From: Granulicella sp. WH15
GTDB lineage: Bacteria; Acidobacteriota; Terriglobia; Terriglobales; Acidobacteriaceae
Assembly (NCBI RefSeq): GCF_009914315.1
Contig: NZ_CP042596.1
Span: 1,798,001-1,862,000 of the forward strand
Length of the DNA: 64,000 nt
Reading direction: 5' to 3'
Numbering within the stretch: position 1 is the stretch's first letter; each line of letters starts with the position of its first letter. The notes beneath the pieces are model-generated. The model was not told the DNA's origin and did not search any database. It worked only from the letters and a program-made list of their open reading frames with translations. The position numbers and the translations under genes are program-made. Below, one piece after another: positions 36,832 through 46,579 of the stretch.

Positions 36832-39078
36832 TTAGCGCAATGAGATGACTGCCGCATCCCGTGCCGGTACGTTGACCGTGACCTGTTGCCCCGAGACCTT
36901 GATGTCGAGCTTGCCCCACTTGTCTTCGCCCGTGGAGAATCTCCCGAGGTCTGAACTGAGTGAGACGGATACCGAACGATCGGTTCGAGTTGGATTCGTC
37001 ACCCACAGGTTGGTTCCGCCTTCTCCCTGATGTACGCGCACCTGGACCTCGTTGTCATTGACCTTCACCCGTGGAACAATGCTGGCCATCTTCAGAAACC
37101 CGGCAAACAAGGTTAGCGTTGGCTTGTCGTGGTGCAGGTAGTAACCGCTGCCAGGGAACGAGCCCATCAACAGGGTGCGACCACGGCCCATCTGGTTCTC
37201 GACTGCCGCCACCGAGCCATTCGGATAATGGCCCGCTGCCTTGCCCCCCTTGACCTCGTATTGCTGGAAGAAGTAACGGCCATGAATGTTATTGCCATTG
37301 ACCTCCATCATGAGGTTGTCGTGGATGTCAGCCAGGAACTCGACGTAGCTCTCTCTCGCGCCGAAGACCTCATCCAGACCATAGTTAGGCTGTACTTCTC
37401 CCACATGGCCATGTTCGCCGAAGTAGGCGGGAAGTCCCTCGCTGATAAGCGTGCCACCCTTGCTTACATAGTCCTTCAGCTTGGCCACGGTCTCAGGCTT
37501 CATCATCACCGGGTAGGCCAGATAGATGAGTTTGTACTCGTCGATGTTATCGAGCGCGACGAAGTCCGGTTGAATGTTCTGGTCGAAAAAGGCCTGATAT
37601 GCGCCGCGCATGGACTCAAGGTAAAAGTCCGTCGAGAGCTGTTGCACGTAGTTGAATAGTTCTGCCTCTGGGATAAAGAGCAGGCCGACATCGCCGCGTA
37701 CGGGACGTGACTTCCATATCTCGGGATGAGCATTGGCCCAGGTCAGTGTTTTGCCTGCCATCTGCGCGCGCGGCGTCACCGAGCCATCCATGCCGATGGA
37801 GCCAAATGCTCCAAAGAGCGGCCCGTCCAGCAGCGGGCGATAGCGACAGTAGAGCAGACCGCGTGCTCCTCCTGCAAAGGAGATCATGTTCCAGATGCGG
37901 ATGTCCTCCGGTTCGGTGACGCGGCCGTCCTCGCGCGGTTTGCCGATGAGTTGAGGTTGCATCCAGAGCGGGCCACCCTGTGCTTCCGCGTGCCAGAACG
38001 GTTTGCCGCGCGCTCCGGCACGGACCAGATCGAATGATTGCCACTGCCGCCAGGGTTCCGTGCCGTGCCGCGACTGAACCCAGGTGAGGCCGTACACATC
38101 GACACGCTTGGCGGCCATCCACTCGTTATGCGAGGCGGAGGCGTGACTCTCCAATGTGCCTGCGACACCGTGGCAGGTCACCAGATGTTTGGGGTCGAGG
38201 CGACGATACAGCGCGATGCGCCAGTCGAAGTGTTCGTATGCCTTATCAATGCGATGCTGCAGCCAGTCGAGACTCTCCGGATAGCCGCTGAAGTCATGCG
38301 GTGGCTCGATATCGGCCCACTCCGAGAAGCTGGGGCGATGCCAGGTCTTGCAGACTGCATCGAGCGAACCGTACTTATCCTTGAGCCACTCCTGTAACTT
38401 CTTCTGGCTTGCTTCGCAGAAGCAGTTCATCTTGCCGATGCGACCACTGTCGTAGGTCGTCTCATTCCACAGGTCATAACCCAGCAGGGCTGGATGGCCA
38501 CGGTAGTGCTCGATCAGTTTAGTGTGAAAGTTTTCCGCCAGCGCTTTGACATCAGCATTGTCGAGACACAGACCGGGAAATCCTCCGATGCCGCTGCTCG
38601 CCGAGACAGAGCTGTGTGTGATTGAGTCGTCGCTCGCTTTATAGCGTGCATGCGGATACTTGCGGAAGGCCCACTCGGGCGCTGCGGTATCGAGCGTTGC
38701 GATGATGACCTTGATGCCGTTCTTCGCTGCGAGATCCATCATCGTGTCATAGTCGGCCCAATCCCACTTGCCGGGTGCGACCTCAAGCGCGGACCACATG
38801 AACCAGTGGCGAAAGGTATTCATCCCGAGCTGCGATGCAGTCTGATGATCGCGTGCCCACTCATCCGTCGGAGGGTTGGATTTGCGGAAGTAGACGCCGC
38901 CGGAAGGGAAGACCGAACCCATGTTGACTTCGGTGCTGGGCATGACGACTGTAGAGGCTGTGTCCTGTCCCACCAACGCGCCAAGAAGCGGCTGCGTATG
39001 ACCCACGGCAGAAGACGCCGTAATCATCGCGGTAGACAAGAGGAAGTCTCTTCGAGTTACTTCATTGTTATCGCTCAT
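36832..39078 (-). CDS. Exported beta-galactosidase, GH42
   Basis: About 748 residues, with a Tat signal (VTRRDFLLSTAMITASSAVG). The GH42 barrel is clear: MNTFRHWFMWSALEVAPGKW, the acid/base Glu in LLGYDLWNETTYDS, and the nucleophile Glu in KPFWHAEAQGG. The trimerisation domain follows (GLLFIPEAELFNYVQQ, LIYLAYPVMMKPETVAKL). GGAGAG 8 bases upstream favours ATG 39078 over 39108. It would cleave beta-galactosides outside the cytoplasm, after uptake by the receptor encoded just upstream (31-bp gap). Activity on other pyranosides is possible. Confidence 0.9.
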   Translation of the reverse strand: MSDNNEVTRRDFLLSTAMITASSAVGHTQPLLGALVGQDTASTVVMPSTEVNMGSVFPSGGVYFRKSNPPTDEWARDHQTASQLGMNTFRHWFMWSALEVAPGKWDWADYDTMMDLAAKNGIKVIIATLDTAAPEWAFRKYPHARYKASDDSITHSSVSASSGIGGFPGLCLDNADVKALAENFHTKLIEHYRGHPALLGYDLWNETTYDSGRIGKMNCFCEASQKKLQEWLKDKYGSLDAVCKTWHRPSFSEWADIEPPHDFSGYPESLDWLQHRIDKAYEHFDWRIALYRRLDPKHLVTCHGVAGTLESHASASHNEWMAAKRVDVYGLTWVQSRHGTEPWRQWQSFDLVRAGARGKPFWHAEAQGGPLWMQPQLIGKPREDGRVTEPEDIRIWNMISFAGGARGLLYCRYRPLLDGPLFGAFGSIGMDGSVTPRAQMAGKTLTWANAHPEIWKSRPVRGDVGLLFIPEAELFNYVQQLSTDFYLESMRGAYQAFFDQNIQPDFVALDNIDEYKLIYLAYPVMMKPETVAKLKDYVSKGGTLISEGLPAYFGEHGHVGEVQPNYGLDEVFGARESYVEFLADIHDNLMMEVNGNNIHGRYFFQQYEVKGGKAAGHYPNGSVAAVENQMGRGRTLLMGSFPGSGYYLHHDKPTLTLFAGFLKMASIVPRVKVNDNEVQVRVHQGEGGTNLWVTNPTRTDRSVSVSLSSDLGRFSTGEDKWGKLDIKVSGQQVTVNVPARDAAVISLR

Positions 39079-39109
39079 CGTTATCTCTCTCCGGTCATGT
39101 GAAGGCATT

Positions 39110-42100
39110 TTAGTAGTAAATCTTCACCGAGAACTGTATCTGACGACCTACAGCGGTGCCGCTCGATAGCTTGCCGAAGTTAGGATTGCTGGCATTGCAG
39201 GTGGCTCCGGGTGTTCCCTGGCAAGTAAGCGTTGGGTCATTGGCACCCGGCAGGGTGAAGGCCGGAGTATTCGTCGTGTCGAAGAACTCGGCACGGAACT
39301 CGGCATAGGACCTACTGGAGTAGTGAAAGTCTTTGAAGATTGATGAGTCGAGGTTCTTCAAGCCAGGGCCTGTGGTTGGAAAGTGACCGCAGTTGCCAAA
39401 GGTTTGCACGTTCTGGCCCTGGGCACCAATCACGACGTTTGGCACTTTGAACGCCGCCGGATTGAAGTAGCCACTGGGACTTGGGTTTGGAAGCTTTCTC
39501 GGGACTCCTGCAACGCAATCAGCAACGTTATAGGTGTTGAAGACCGGGGGCAGCAGGCTGGTACGGATATCAGTGGGGAAGCCGGTTCGTAGCGTGCCGA
39601 TGCCGTTAAGTATCCAGCCGCCCACGAACGCATCAAGCACGCCACTCCTATTCAGAAAAGTACGGTTCTTTCCAAACGGTAGCTCATAGCTGACGCTTGC
39701 AGTAAAGTTATGAGCTACGTTGATCGCGGCCAGACCATTTTCGCGCTGCGGCTCATAGGTGCTGATGGAGATAGCAGTTCCGCCGTTCTGCGTGAAGGCA
39801 TTTGGTCCACTGCCACCTGTTTCCAGGTTCTTCTGCCAGGTGTAGTTGGTGAGCATACTGAGGCCATGGGTGGGACGTACTTCGAGCTTCACGTTACCCG
39901 AGTTGTAGTTTGAAGTTGCCGTTGCGAAGACCGCTAATACCTGGCCATTGATGCCCGGGAACGGACGGTTTGCCTGTTTGTTCAGCCCGGCGACGGCTTG
40001 CGAGAACGGAATCTGGTTCTGATCCTGAAAGAGCGAAGCCAGGTCCGATCCGCGAGCGCCGCTGTAGGAAGTTTCGATCACGATTTTGTTCGTGAGCTGG
40101 TACTGTAGGTCCAGGTTGTATTGCATCAGCATTGGGTTTTGCGCGTGGTCAAAGGCCTGCGTACGGAAAGAAGTACTCAGCGGATTCGCAGCGGTGAAGC
40201 CGCTAAGATCCGTGCTCACAGGCAACGCCTTGATTGGGGTACTGATGTTGAATGGCGGAGTGACAGTCGTGGTGGCCGAGACATTTGGAAGCGCGACGAG
40301 AGGAATATTCGGTGGGTTGTCCGAGAACTGCGTGATCTGTTGGTTCTGATCCTTGAGCCCGTAGAAGATGCCGTAGCCGCCGCGAACCACGAACTTGGGA
40401 GTGATCTGATAGGACGCACCAATGCGGGGCCCGAAGTTATTGTGGTCGCCCTGGACCATGGCGCAGCTATATCCATTGGTGCATGGGATGACGTATTTTC
40501 CTGTGCGAATGTCAAAGAGGCTACCGAGATTGCGCGAATCGATTGGCTCTGTATACAGCTCATAGCGCAGCCCCACATTCACCGTGAGATTTTTGGAGAG
40601 CTTCCAATCGTCCTGCCCGAACAGACCGACGTAGCTGTCGCGCTGACGGCCCCACGCTAGCATGGGAGCGGCCAGCAGGCTGGTAGGATCGCCCAGCAGA
40701 AAGTCTGCGAAGGGTAAACCGGAACCCGGCGAGTCGGAACTCGACGTGAAGGTTGCACCGTAGAAGTTCTGCGCGAAAAAAGGCGAACCACGCAGTGTAT
40801 TCAAACGGGCGTTGCGCAGATCGACGCCAAACTTCATGGCGTGCTTGCCGCGTGTCCAGGAGATATTATCGCCAAGCTGGCCACGAGTCTCGATGTTGTT
40901 GTTCAGATCGCCGCCGCCGATGGTTGTGAACTCCTGCGTGCCGTTTTGCACGCCGGAGTAGTTGAAGTTGATTGTGCCAAAGCCTTGCACTGGTCCGGGA
41001 AATAAAGCGAAGTTGTTATCATTGGCGAACGCTTCGCCTGCCTGACCCGTACCGGAGAGGCTGCCGTTATGACGGATCAATCCGAAGCGAACCTCGTTAA
41101 TCAGGTTCGGCGTGATGATATGCACGTCGGTCATCGCCAACTGCATGGAGTTACTTACCGCAGGCGAACCTCCACCGAGAAAACCCGCAAATATACCTAC
41201 CGCGGGTACGGTGTTATTGCTCTTGGAGAAGCTGCCATAGAGCGTGTTCTTCTGGGAGATCGTGTAGTCGATGCGAACGTCTCCCTGATCGGTGTTGTTG
41301 AACTGCGGCGCTTGATAGACGAAGTTACGTGACAGATCGGTCGGGAGTCCGGTATTCGTTGGAGGAATAAGGCCGACGATCGCCAGGGCTGTTTTATTCA
41401 GTTGTCCAGGTGGGATTTTGTTGCCAAGAAATTGGGTAGCGACCACCGTGCCGTTGGGGCCAATGTGCCGTGTGGTGGGATCAAAGATCTTTACCGAAGT
41501 GCCCGAGAAGTCACCAGTGCGGAATGCCGCTGGGGGCAGGTTGTTGATGGTGCTGGCAGCTCGAGTGGTCTGCCGTGTGCCCTGGTAATCGACGAAGAAG
41601 AACAACTTCTTCTTTAGAATCGGTCCGCCCAATGTGGCTCCAAACTGATTCTGATGAAAGGGAGCCCGAGGAAGCCCGGCAAGCTTCGTGATGTAGTTAT
41701 TTGCGTCGAAGTCGTTGTTGCGCAGGAACTCAAAAAAGACACCATGGAAAGCATTGGAGCCATTCTTGAGCGTAGTGTTGACCACTGAACCTGCGGCGTG
41801 GCCGAACTCGGCAGGGAAGTTGTTGGTCTCGACCTTGAACTCCTGCACTGCATCGACCGAAGGGACGATCGCAATACCGGTGCGCCCAATGGCCCCTGCG
41901 TTGGTAACCGTATTGTTATCCACGCCGTCCAGCGATACGTCGACTGCGGTGAAACGTCCGCCTCCCGCGATAAACGGGAGGTTCGATCCCACGCCGAAGA
42001 GTTGTGTCGTATTGCCCACGAGCAGCCCCAGGGCGAAGGGATTGCGACCGTTCAGCGGCATGTTGAGAATCTGCTTCTCCTCGACAACTTGCCCCAGCGA

Positions 42101-42496
42101 GGACGTTACCGAATCGACCAGAGGAGCTGAAGCTTCTACCTCAATCGACTGGCCAATCGTGCCCGGCTGCATACTGATCGTCAGGTTCAACGTCTGGTCG
42201 ACGAGCAGAGTAATGCCATTCAGTGTCTTATCGGCGAAGCCCGGAGCGGAGACCATGACCGAGTAAATACCTGGTGGCATGACGGGTGCGCTGAAGGCCC
42301 CGGAGCCGTTTGTCTTGGTGTCACGCGTGGTGCCGTTTGCGACCAGCGTCAGCTTGACAGAGGCGTTTGCCAGCACTGCGCCGGTATCGTCCTGCACCTG
42401 ACCGACGATCGTACCAGTGGTGGTTTGTGCGGAAAGAAAGCAGGAGCAGACCGTAAAGGACAGGAGAAGCAGAAGCTTCGTGGCGCGAGAGACCAT
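39110..42496 (-). CDS. TonB-dependent receptor with carboxypeptidase-regulatory domain
   Basis: 1,128-residue outer-membrane receptor, the same architecture as the one at 2931: signal peptide (TKLLLLLSFTVCSCFLSAQ), CarboxypepD_reg domain (GTIVGQVQDDTGAVLANASV), plug (LPFIAGGGRFTAVDVSLDGV), large barrel, final FSVKIYY. AAAGGAGA is just before ATG 42496. It heads an operon with a GH42 beta-galactosidase, a second exported glycosidase-like protein and a reductase, so it probably imports a galactose-containing oligosaccharide. In Bacteroidota the equivalent is SusC; no SusD is present here, as usual for Acidobacteriota. Confidence 0.93.
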   Translation of the reverse strand: MVSRATKLLLLLSFTVCSCFLSAQTTTGTIVGQVQDDTGAVLANASVKLTLVANGTTRDTKTNGSGAFSAPVMPPGIYSVMVSAPGFADKTLNGITLLVDQTLNLTISMQPGTIGQSIEVEASAPLVDSVTSSLGQVVEEKQILNMPLNGRNPFALGLLVGNTTQLFGVGSNLPFIAGGGRFTAVDVSLDGVDNNTVTNAGAIGRTGIAIVPSVDAVQEFKVETNNFPAEFGHAAGSVVNTTLKNGSNAFHGVFFEFLRNNDFDANNYITKLAGLPRAPFHQNQFGATLGGPILKKKLFFFVDYQGTRQTTRAASTINNLPPAAFRTGDFSGTSVKIFDPTTRHIGPNGTVVATQFLGNKIPPGQLNKTALAIVGLIPPTNTGLPTDLSRNFVYQAPQFNNTDQGDVRIDYTISQKNTLYGSFSKSNNTVPAVGIFAGFLGGGSPAVSNSMQLAMTDVHIITPNLINEVRFGLIRHNGSLSGTGQAGEAFANDNNFALFPGPVQGFGTINFNYSGVQNGTQEFTTIGGGDLNNNIETRGQLGDNISWTRGKHAMKFGVDLRNARLNTLRGSPFFAQNFYGATFTSSSDSPGSGLPFADFLLGDPTSLLAAPMLAWGRQRDSYVGLFGQDDWKLSKNLTVNVGLRYELYTEPIDSRNLGSLFDIRTGKYVIPCTNGYSCAMVQGDHNNFGPRIGASYQITPKFVVRGGYGIFYGLKDQNQQITQFSDNPPNIPLVALPNVSATTTVTPPFNISTPIKALPVSTDLSGFTAANPLSTSFRTQAFDHAQNPMLMQYNLDLQYQLTNKIVIETSYSGARGSDLASLFQDQNQIPFSQAVAGLNKQANRPFPGINGQVLAVFATATSNYNSGNVKLEVRPTHGLSMLTNYTWQKNLETGGSGPNAFTQNGGTAISISTYEPQRENGLAAINVAHNFTASVSYELPFGKNRTFLNRSGVLDAFVGGWILNGIGTLRTGFPTDIRTSLLPPVFNTYNVADCVAGVPRKLPNPSPSGYFNPAAFKVPNVVIGAQGQNVQTFGNCGHFPTTGPGLKNLDSSIFKDFHYSSRSYAEFRAEFFDTTNTPAFTLPGANDPTLTCQGTPGATCNASNPNFGKLSSGTAVGRQIQFSVKIYY

Positions 42497-42557
42497 TGGA
42501 AATCTCCTTTGACCGCCAGGAGTCGTGAATGCGGCAAGCCGGCGGCAGTGCTGGACC

Positions 42558-42584
42558 GTAAAGGTACATTGGACTGACCTTTAC
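42558..42584. promoter_or_regulatory. Candidate operator of the GH42 operon
   Basis: GTAAAGGT at 42558-42565 is repeated inverted as ACCTTTAC at 42577-42584 with an 11-base spacer. It lies directly downstream of the predicted promoter and 62 bp before the receptor start, a position suited to repression by the FadR-type regulator encoded divergently. Confidence 0.5.
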
Positions 42585-42596
42585 CGGAGCACCGAG

Positions 42597-42626
42597 ACAA
42601 TACGGATAGTGAACTCCTTCTGTCAA
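42597..42626 (-). promoter_or_regulatory. Promoter of the TonB receptor/GH42 operon
   Basis: On the minus strand TTGACA (42626-42621) and TATTGT (42602-42597) are 18 bases apart. The perfect -35 and the inverted repeat just after the -10 make this the likely controlled promoter. Confidence 0.6.
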
Positions 42627-42908
42627 GTGAGTTTTCGTTAGTGGATGAAAAAAATGAAAGCTCCGGGTGATCTGCCTCGTCCGGTCGCCCTGGCTGATGT
42701 TCCCTGTTGCCTTTGGCTTTGCGCTACGAAGCCTTCCGGCCCAAGGCTTTTGGGGTAGTTTCTCGGAGCGGTTCGGCTTGATATCCGACGCGTGGTACTC
42801 TCGACTTTGCACACTGCACTGGGCAACCCTAATTGCGACCGTCGTAAAGATCAGGTGCCCACCTCCTGAGGCTAGCTGCCCAGGAGCATTGGAGGAGGAT
42901 ACGTCACA

Positions 42909-43655
42909 ATGCCCCGATCGCTTAAACCCGTGAGTGCTTTACCGCGTACAACGCTCACGGAGGCCGCCTTCGAGCAACTGATCGCGTACGTGGTTAAAGG
43001 GACATGGAAGGCCGGAGACCGTCTTCCGCCGGAGCGTGAGCTGTGCCAACAGTTCGGCATCGCCCGCACGTCATTGCGAGAGGCACTGAAGGCGATGGAG
43101 CTCGTGGGGATGCTCGATAGCCGCGTGGGCGACGGAACATTTGTTTGCCCGAGATCGGAGTTTCTGTCGCGACCGTTACTCTGGGCTTTCACTGGTACCG
43201 ATCACGAAGAGCTTGCGGAGATCATGGAAGCCCGCGCGCTGGTGGAAGAGAACTTGGCCGGGTTGGCGGCGGAACGAGCGTCTGAAGAGGAGATCGCTCG
43301 GATCAAAGAGGCGATTACTCAGATGAGCAATGCTATCTCAGCCGGAACATCTATTTTGGAAGCTGATATGAACTTCCACTTGGCAGTCGCTGCCGCTGCC
43401 CACAACGACGTGTTGCGCAACGCCGTGCAGTTGTTACGCAACATTACGCGCCAATGGCTGAAATACAAGGTGCAGATGCCGAATGTCGCGGCATCTGTCT
43501 TAAGTCGACATGAAGCAATCTATCGAGCGATCGCCTCACGCAGGCCGAGCGCGGCGCGGCGCGCAATGCGGAAACATCTGGAAGAGACACAACAACTGGT
43601 CATTCAAGTGGTTAAAAAACACGGTGGCTCTCGTGAGCCGTCTCCTTATGTTTGA
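42909..43655 (+). CDS. GntR-family regulator, FadR/FCD type
   Basis: 248 residues. Winged helix GTWKAGDRLPPERELCQQFG then IARTSLREALKAMELVGMLD, followed by a FCD all-helical effector domain with metal/ligand histidines (MNFHLAVAAAAHNDVL, SRHEAIYRAI). FCD members usually sense organic acids such as galactonate, glucarate or pyruvate. GGAGGAGG precedes ATG 42909. Divergent from the TonB receptor/GH42 operon with a 412-bp gap containing a promoter and inverted repeat, so it is probably that operon's repressor. Confidence 0.93.
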   Translation: MPRSLKPVSALPRTTLTEAAFEQLIAYVVKGTWKAGDRLPPERELCQQFGIARTSLREALKAMELVGMLDSRVGDGTFVCPRSEFLSRPLLWAFTGTDHEELAEIMEARALVEENLAGLAAERASEEEIARIKEAITQMSNAISAGTSILEADMNFHLAVAAAAHNDVLRNAVQLLRNITRQWLKYKVQMPNVAASVLSRHEAIYRAIASRRPSAARRAMRKHLEETQQLVIQVVKKHGGSREPSPYV

Positions 43656-43954
43656 TATTCGCTCATCGAGTTCTCCGTCGTCTCACTGATGGCATTAGAT
43701 CTTCCTTCTGTGTGCGGGCATAATTGAGGCTTAATGACTGGGATTGCAGCGTCTACTGCAAAAAATGAAGGAAGACTCACAGTCTTTCCGTACTCAAGCT
43801 GATACTGCGTGCTTCGTGCCTACTCCAGCGATGCTGATGGTCTCTCATCGCCCAAAGTTATCTACAATGTTTCAACGATTCTGTTTGTTGATAGCAAATC
43901 GGTCGCGCTTATCGCTCTCTCTAAATTGTCCATTGACGAGGCAGTATTCGGAAA
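43656..43954. other. Intergenic stretch, nothing recognised
   Basis: About 300 bp between the GntR gene and the Crp/Fnr pseudogene. Short frames are present but none matches a family or has a credible start. It probably carries the old promoter of the pseudogene. Confidence 0.5.
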
Positions 43955-44507
43955 GTGCCTGCCCGGATACTTGATCTCAAAAGTACGACTTTCGATTCTG
44001 TAGATCTCTTAGCAAATGCCGGTCTTGGACGAAGAATCATACAGTTCAAGCTGAAGCAGGCTTTCTTCTCCCAAGGCCACCTCGCCACCGCCATCTTTTA
44101 TTTGCAGAAGGGTCGTGCAAAGCTCACTGTAGTCTCAAGCAATGGAAAAGAAGTGACCGTTGCCCTTCTTTCCTCTGGGAACTTCATTGGCGAGGAGTCG
44201 CTTGCAAGCATGGGTGGGAGTTCATATGGCAACGGTGACCGCCATCACTGCCTGCACGGCGCTGAGGATTGAGAGGAAGGAGATGGTTCGCGTAATGCAT
44301 GTGGAGCACGCTTTCTCCGATGTGTTTGTGAAGTTTCTGCTCGAGCGCAGCATGAGAATTCAGGCTGACCTTGTCGATTAGCTATTCAATTCAAGCGAAA
44401 AAAGACTGGCGCGAATTCTTTTGCTGATGGCGGAGTTCGGCAAACCCGGCGAGCCCGAGATGCTGATTCCACCGATTACTCAGGATACGCCACGTGGATG
44501 TGGATGA
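43955..44507 (+). pseudogene. Broken Crp/Fnr-family regulator
   Basis: The first frame encodes a cyclic-nucleotide-binding-like domain: FDSVDLLANAGLGRRIIQFK, QAFFSQGHLATAIFYLQKGR, LLSSGNFIGEESLASMGG. Near 44215-44230 the match moves to another frame (HMATVTAITACTALRIERKE, HAFSDVFVKFLLERSMRIQA, DLVD), which ends in TAG at 44379-44381. After that stop the same frame continues to match the family (LFNSSEKRLARILLLMAEFG, KPGEPEMLIPPITQ) until TGA at 44505. The DNA-binding helix is missing or scrambled. One frameshift, one internal stop and loss of the HTH make this a clear pseudogene. Confidence 0.85.
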
Positions 44508-44805
44508 GGAACGCCGAATCACGACGTGCGAGACTCCATAGCAATTATTAGATCGGGCAATCGAAGGTGTGAGCAGTATACGCAACGGGCAAGTTTTACC
44601 TCCGGATCGAGCCTGCTTTACTTATTTGCCAAGCTAGGCCGATACGCAACTATTTTTGGTCTGACTATTAGTCCAACATTCGACTTATTCTCTCTTCGAC
44701 AAGAATCCATTGGTGGTGCTATATTTTCCGCCTCAAAATTGAGCGGCCATAGAACGAAGCCTGATTGATGTGTCGGCCGAAGATTTTCAAATCGAGGACA
44801 AGATC
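44508..44805. other. Intergenic stretch before aldehyde dehydrogenase
   Basis: About 300 bp, partly AT-rich, between the Crp/Fnr pseudogene and the aldehyde dehydrogenase. The left end may contain scrambled remains of the regulator's C-terminus. No intact gene seen. Confidence 0.45.
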
Positions 44806-46326
44806 ATGGCCACCTTTGCACCGTCGTCAGAAGTTGAGCTGGACTCCCGCCTCGGCTTCCAAGCCGCGGAGTTTGTACGCACACACCATAGAATGCTGAT
44901 CGATGGTAACTTCGTCCCCGCATCGTCAGGCAAAACATTCCCCGTTTACAACCCGGCTACAGGCGAGGTGATCTGCCATGTGCCGGAGGCCGATCATAAC
45001 GATGTCGACAAAGCGGTCGTGGCCGCACGTCGCGCCTTCGACTCAGGCCCCTGGTCCCGTGTCAGTCCCTCTCAGCGCGGTCAACTGTTATGGAAGCTGG
45101 CCGACCTGCTTGAATCCCATACTGAAGAGTTTGCGGAACTGGAGTCTCTCGATAACGGCAAACCGGTCTCGGTAGCGCGCATTGCGGACGTTCCGTTGGC
45201 TGTCGATCTCTTTCGCTATATGGCCGGTTGGACCACGAAGAATCTTGGTTCTACAATTCCTCTCTCTGCCGGCCAAGATTTTCTCTCTTACACCGTCCGC
45301 GAACCCATCGGTGTCGTGGCCCAGATCATTCCCTGGAACTTTCCTCTGCTGATGGCTGCCTGGAAGCTGGGGCCTGCACTCGCAACTGGATGTACAGTCG
45401 TACTCAAGCTTGCGGAGCAGACGCCGTTGACAGGGCTTCGGCTCGCTCAGTTGATAGTTGAAGCTGGATTCCCTCCGGGCGTTGTCAATGTTCTTACGGG
45501 GTTTGGCGAGCCATGCGGAGCCCCGCTTGCCGCGCATAATCTTGTCGACAAGGTAGCCTTCACCGGATCAACTGAGGTCGGCAAGCTTATAGCGAAGGCG
45601 GCAACCGGCAACCTAAAGAAGGTCACTCTCGAACTCGGTGGCAAGTCTCCCGCAATCATCTTCCCTGATGCTGATATGGACACAGCCATCGCCGGGGCGG
45701 CCTCTGCGATCTTTTTCAATCAGGGCCAATGTTGCTGTGCCGGCTCTCGTCTCTTCGCGCACGAGGCTGTCTTTGATCAGGTTATCAGCGGAGTTAGCGA
45801 GATCGCCGGCAAGATCAAGATCGGCCATGGCCTTGATCCTGCCACGGAGCTTGGTCCTCTTGTCTCCGAGGAACAGTTCGAAAAGGTGTCCGCTTATCTG
45901 TCCAGCGGGAGAGAGGAAGGGGCGAAGATCGGCTCGGGTGGAGGACGTTATTCCGATCGCGGCTACTTCATACAGCCCACTGTCTTCCACGATGTGAGGC
46001 CGGATATGAAAGTAGTCGCCGAAGAGATCTTTGGCCCTGTTGTCGTCGCTCAGAAATTTTCATCGGATGCCGACCTCGAGAAACTTGCTGCCCAGGCGAA
46101 CGATACGGTTTTTGGTTTAGCCGCGAGTGTATGGACTCGGGATATCTCGATCGCTCATAAGATGGCTCGTCGTATTAAAGCAGGCACCGTCTGGGTCAAC
46201 TGTCACAACGTCTTTGACGCAGCTCTTCCATTCGGCGGATACAAACAGTCCGGCTGGGGCCGCGAGATGGGAGCTGAAGTTCTCAACAACTACACCGAAG
46301 TCAAGGCCGTCACCGTGAAGCTTTAA
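44806..46326 (+). CDS. NAD(P)-dependent aldehyde dehydrogenase
   Basis: About 506 residues, the usual ALDH length. Motifs: VAQIIPWNFPLLMAAWKLGP, GSTEVGKLIAKAA, the general-base Glu in VTLELGGKSPAIIF, and the catalytic Cys in FFNQGQCCCAGSR, followed by EEIFGPVV and PFGGYKQSGWGREMG. Closest in pattern to betaine/phenylacetaldehyde/retinal-type class 1/2 ALDHs. ATG 44806 follows GAGGACAAG; GTG 44770 is an in-frame alternative. Single gene; it could serve the alcohol or sugar oxidation systems nearby, but no direct link is visible. Confidence 0.93.
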   Translation: MATFAPSSEVELDSRLGFQAAEFVRTHHRMLIDGNFVPASSGKTFPVYNPATGEVICHVPEADHNDVDKAVVAARRAFDSGPWSRVSPSQRGQLLWKLADLLESHTEEFAELESLDNGKPVSVARIADVPLAVDLFRYMAGWTTKNLGSTIPLSAGQDFLSYTVREPIGVVAQIIPWNFPLLMAAWKLGPALATGCTVVLKLAEQTPLTGLRLAQLIVEAGFPPGVVNVLTGFGEPCGAPLAAHNLVDKVAFTGSTEVGKLIAKAATGNLKKVTLELGGKSPAIIFPDADMDTAIAGAASAIFFNQGQCCCAGSRLFAHEAVFDQVISGVSEIAGKIKIGHGLDPATELGPLVSEEQFEKVSAYLSSGREEGAKIGSGGGRYSDRGYFIQPTVFHDVRPDMKVVAEEIFGPVVVAQKFSSDADLEKLAAQANDTVFGLAASVWTRDISIAHKMARRIKAGTVWVNCHNVFDAALPFGGYKQSGWGREMGAEVLNNYTEVKAVTVKL

Positions 46327-46579
46327 GAAAGTCGAAATCTCTCAGTATCGTTATCGATTCGGAGCGGGAAGTATTAGAGATTCGGTGCCCTTATAGGGGC
46401 TGCGCAAATAGAAGATGCAACCTATGCTGTAACGCGTCCAAGTGGCTGGGTTCCGGCGCGATCAAACACACTAAGGCAGTGATGCAATGAGGCAAATAAT
46501 TCCTGACTTGTTCTTGAGCCGCCGACAGTTTCGCAGGCCGCAGCCTTGGGAGCGGTCGCTGTTATGCCAGTCAAGCTCC

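Noticed and set aside
43744..43974. 76-codon frame before the Crp/Fnr pseudogene
   Set aside because: No ribosome site, no recognisable domain, and it overlaps the start of the better-supported pseudogene frame.
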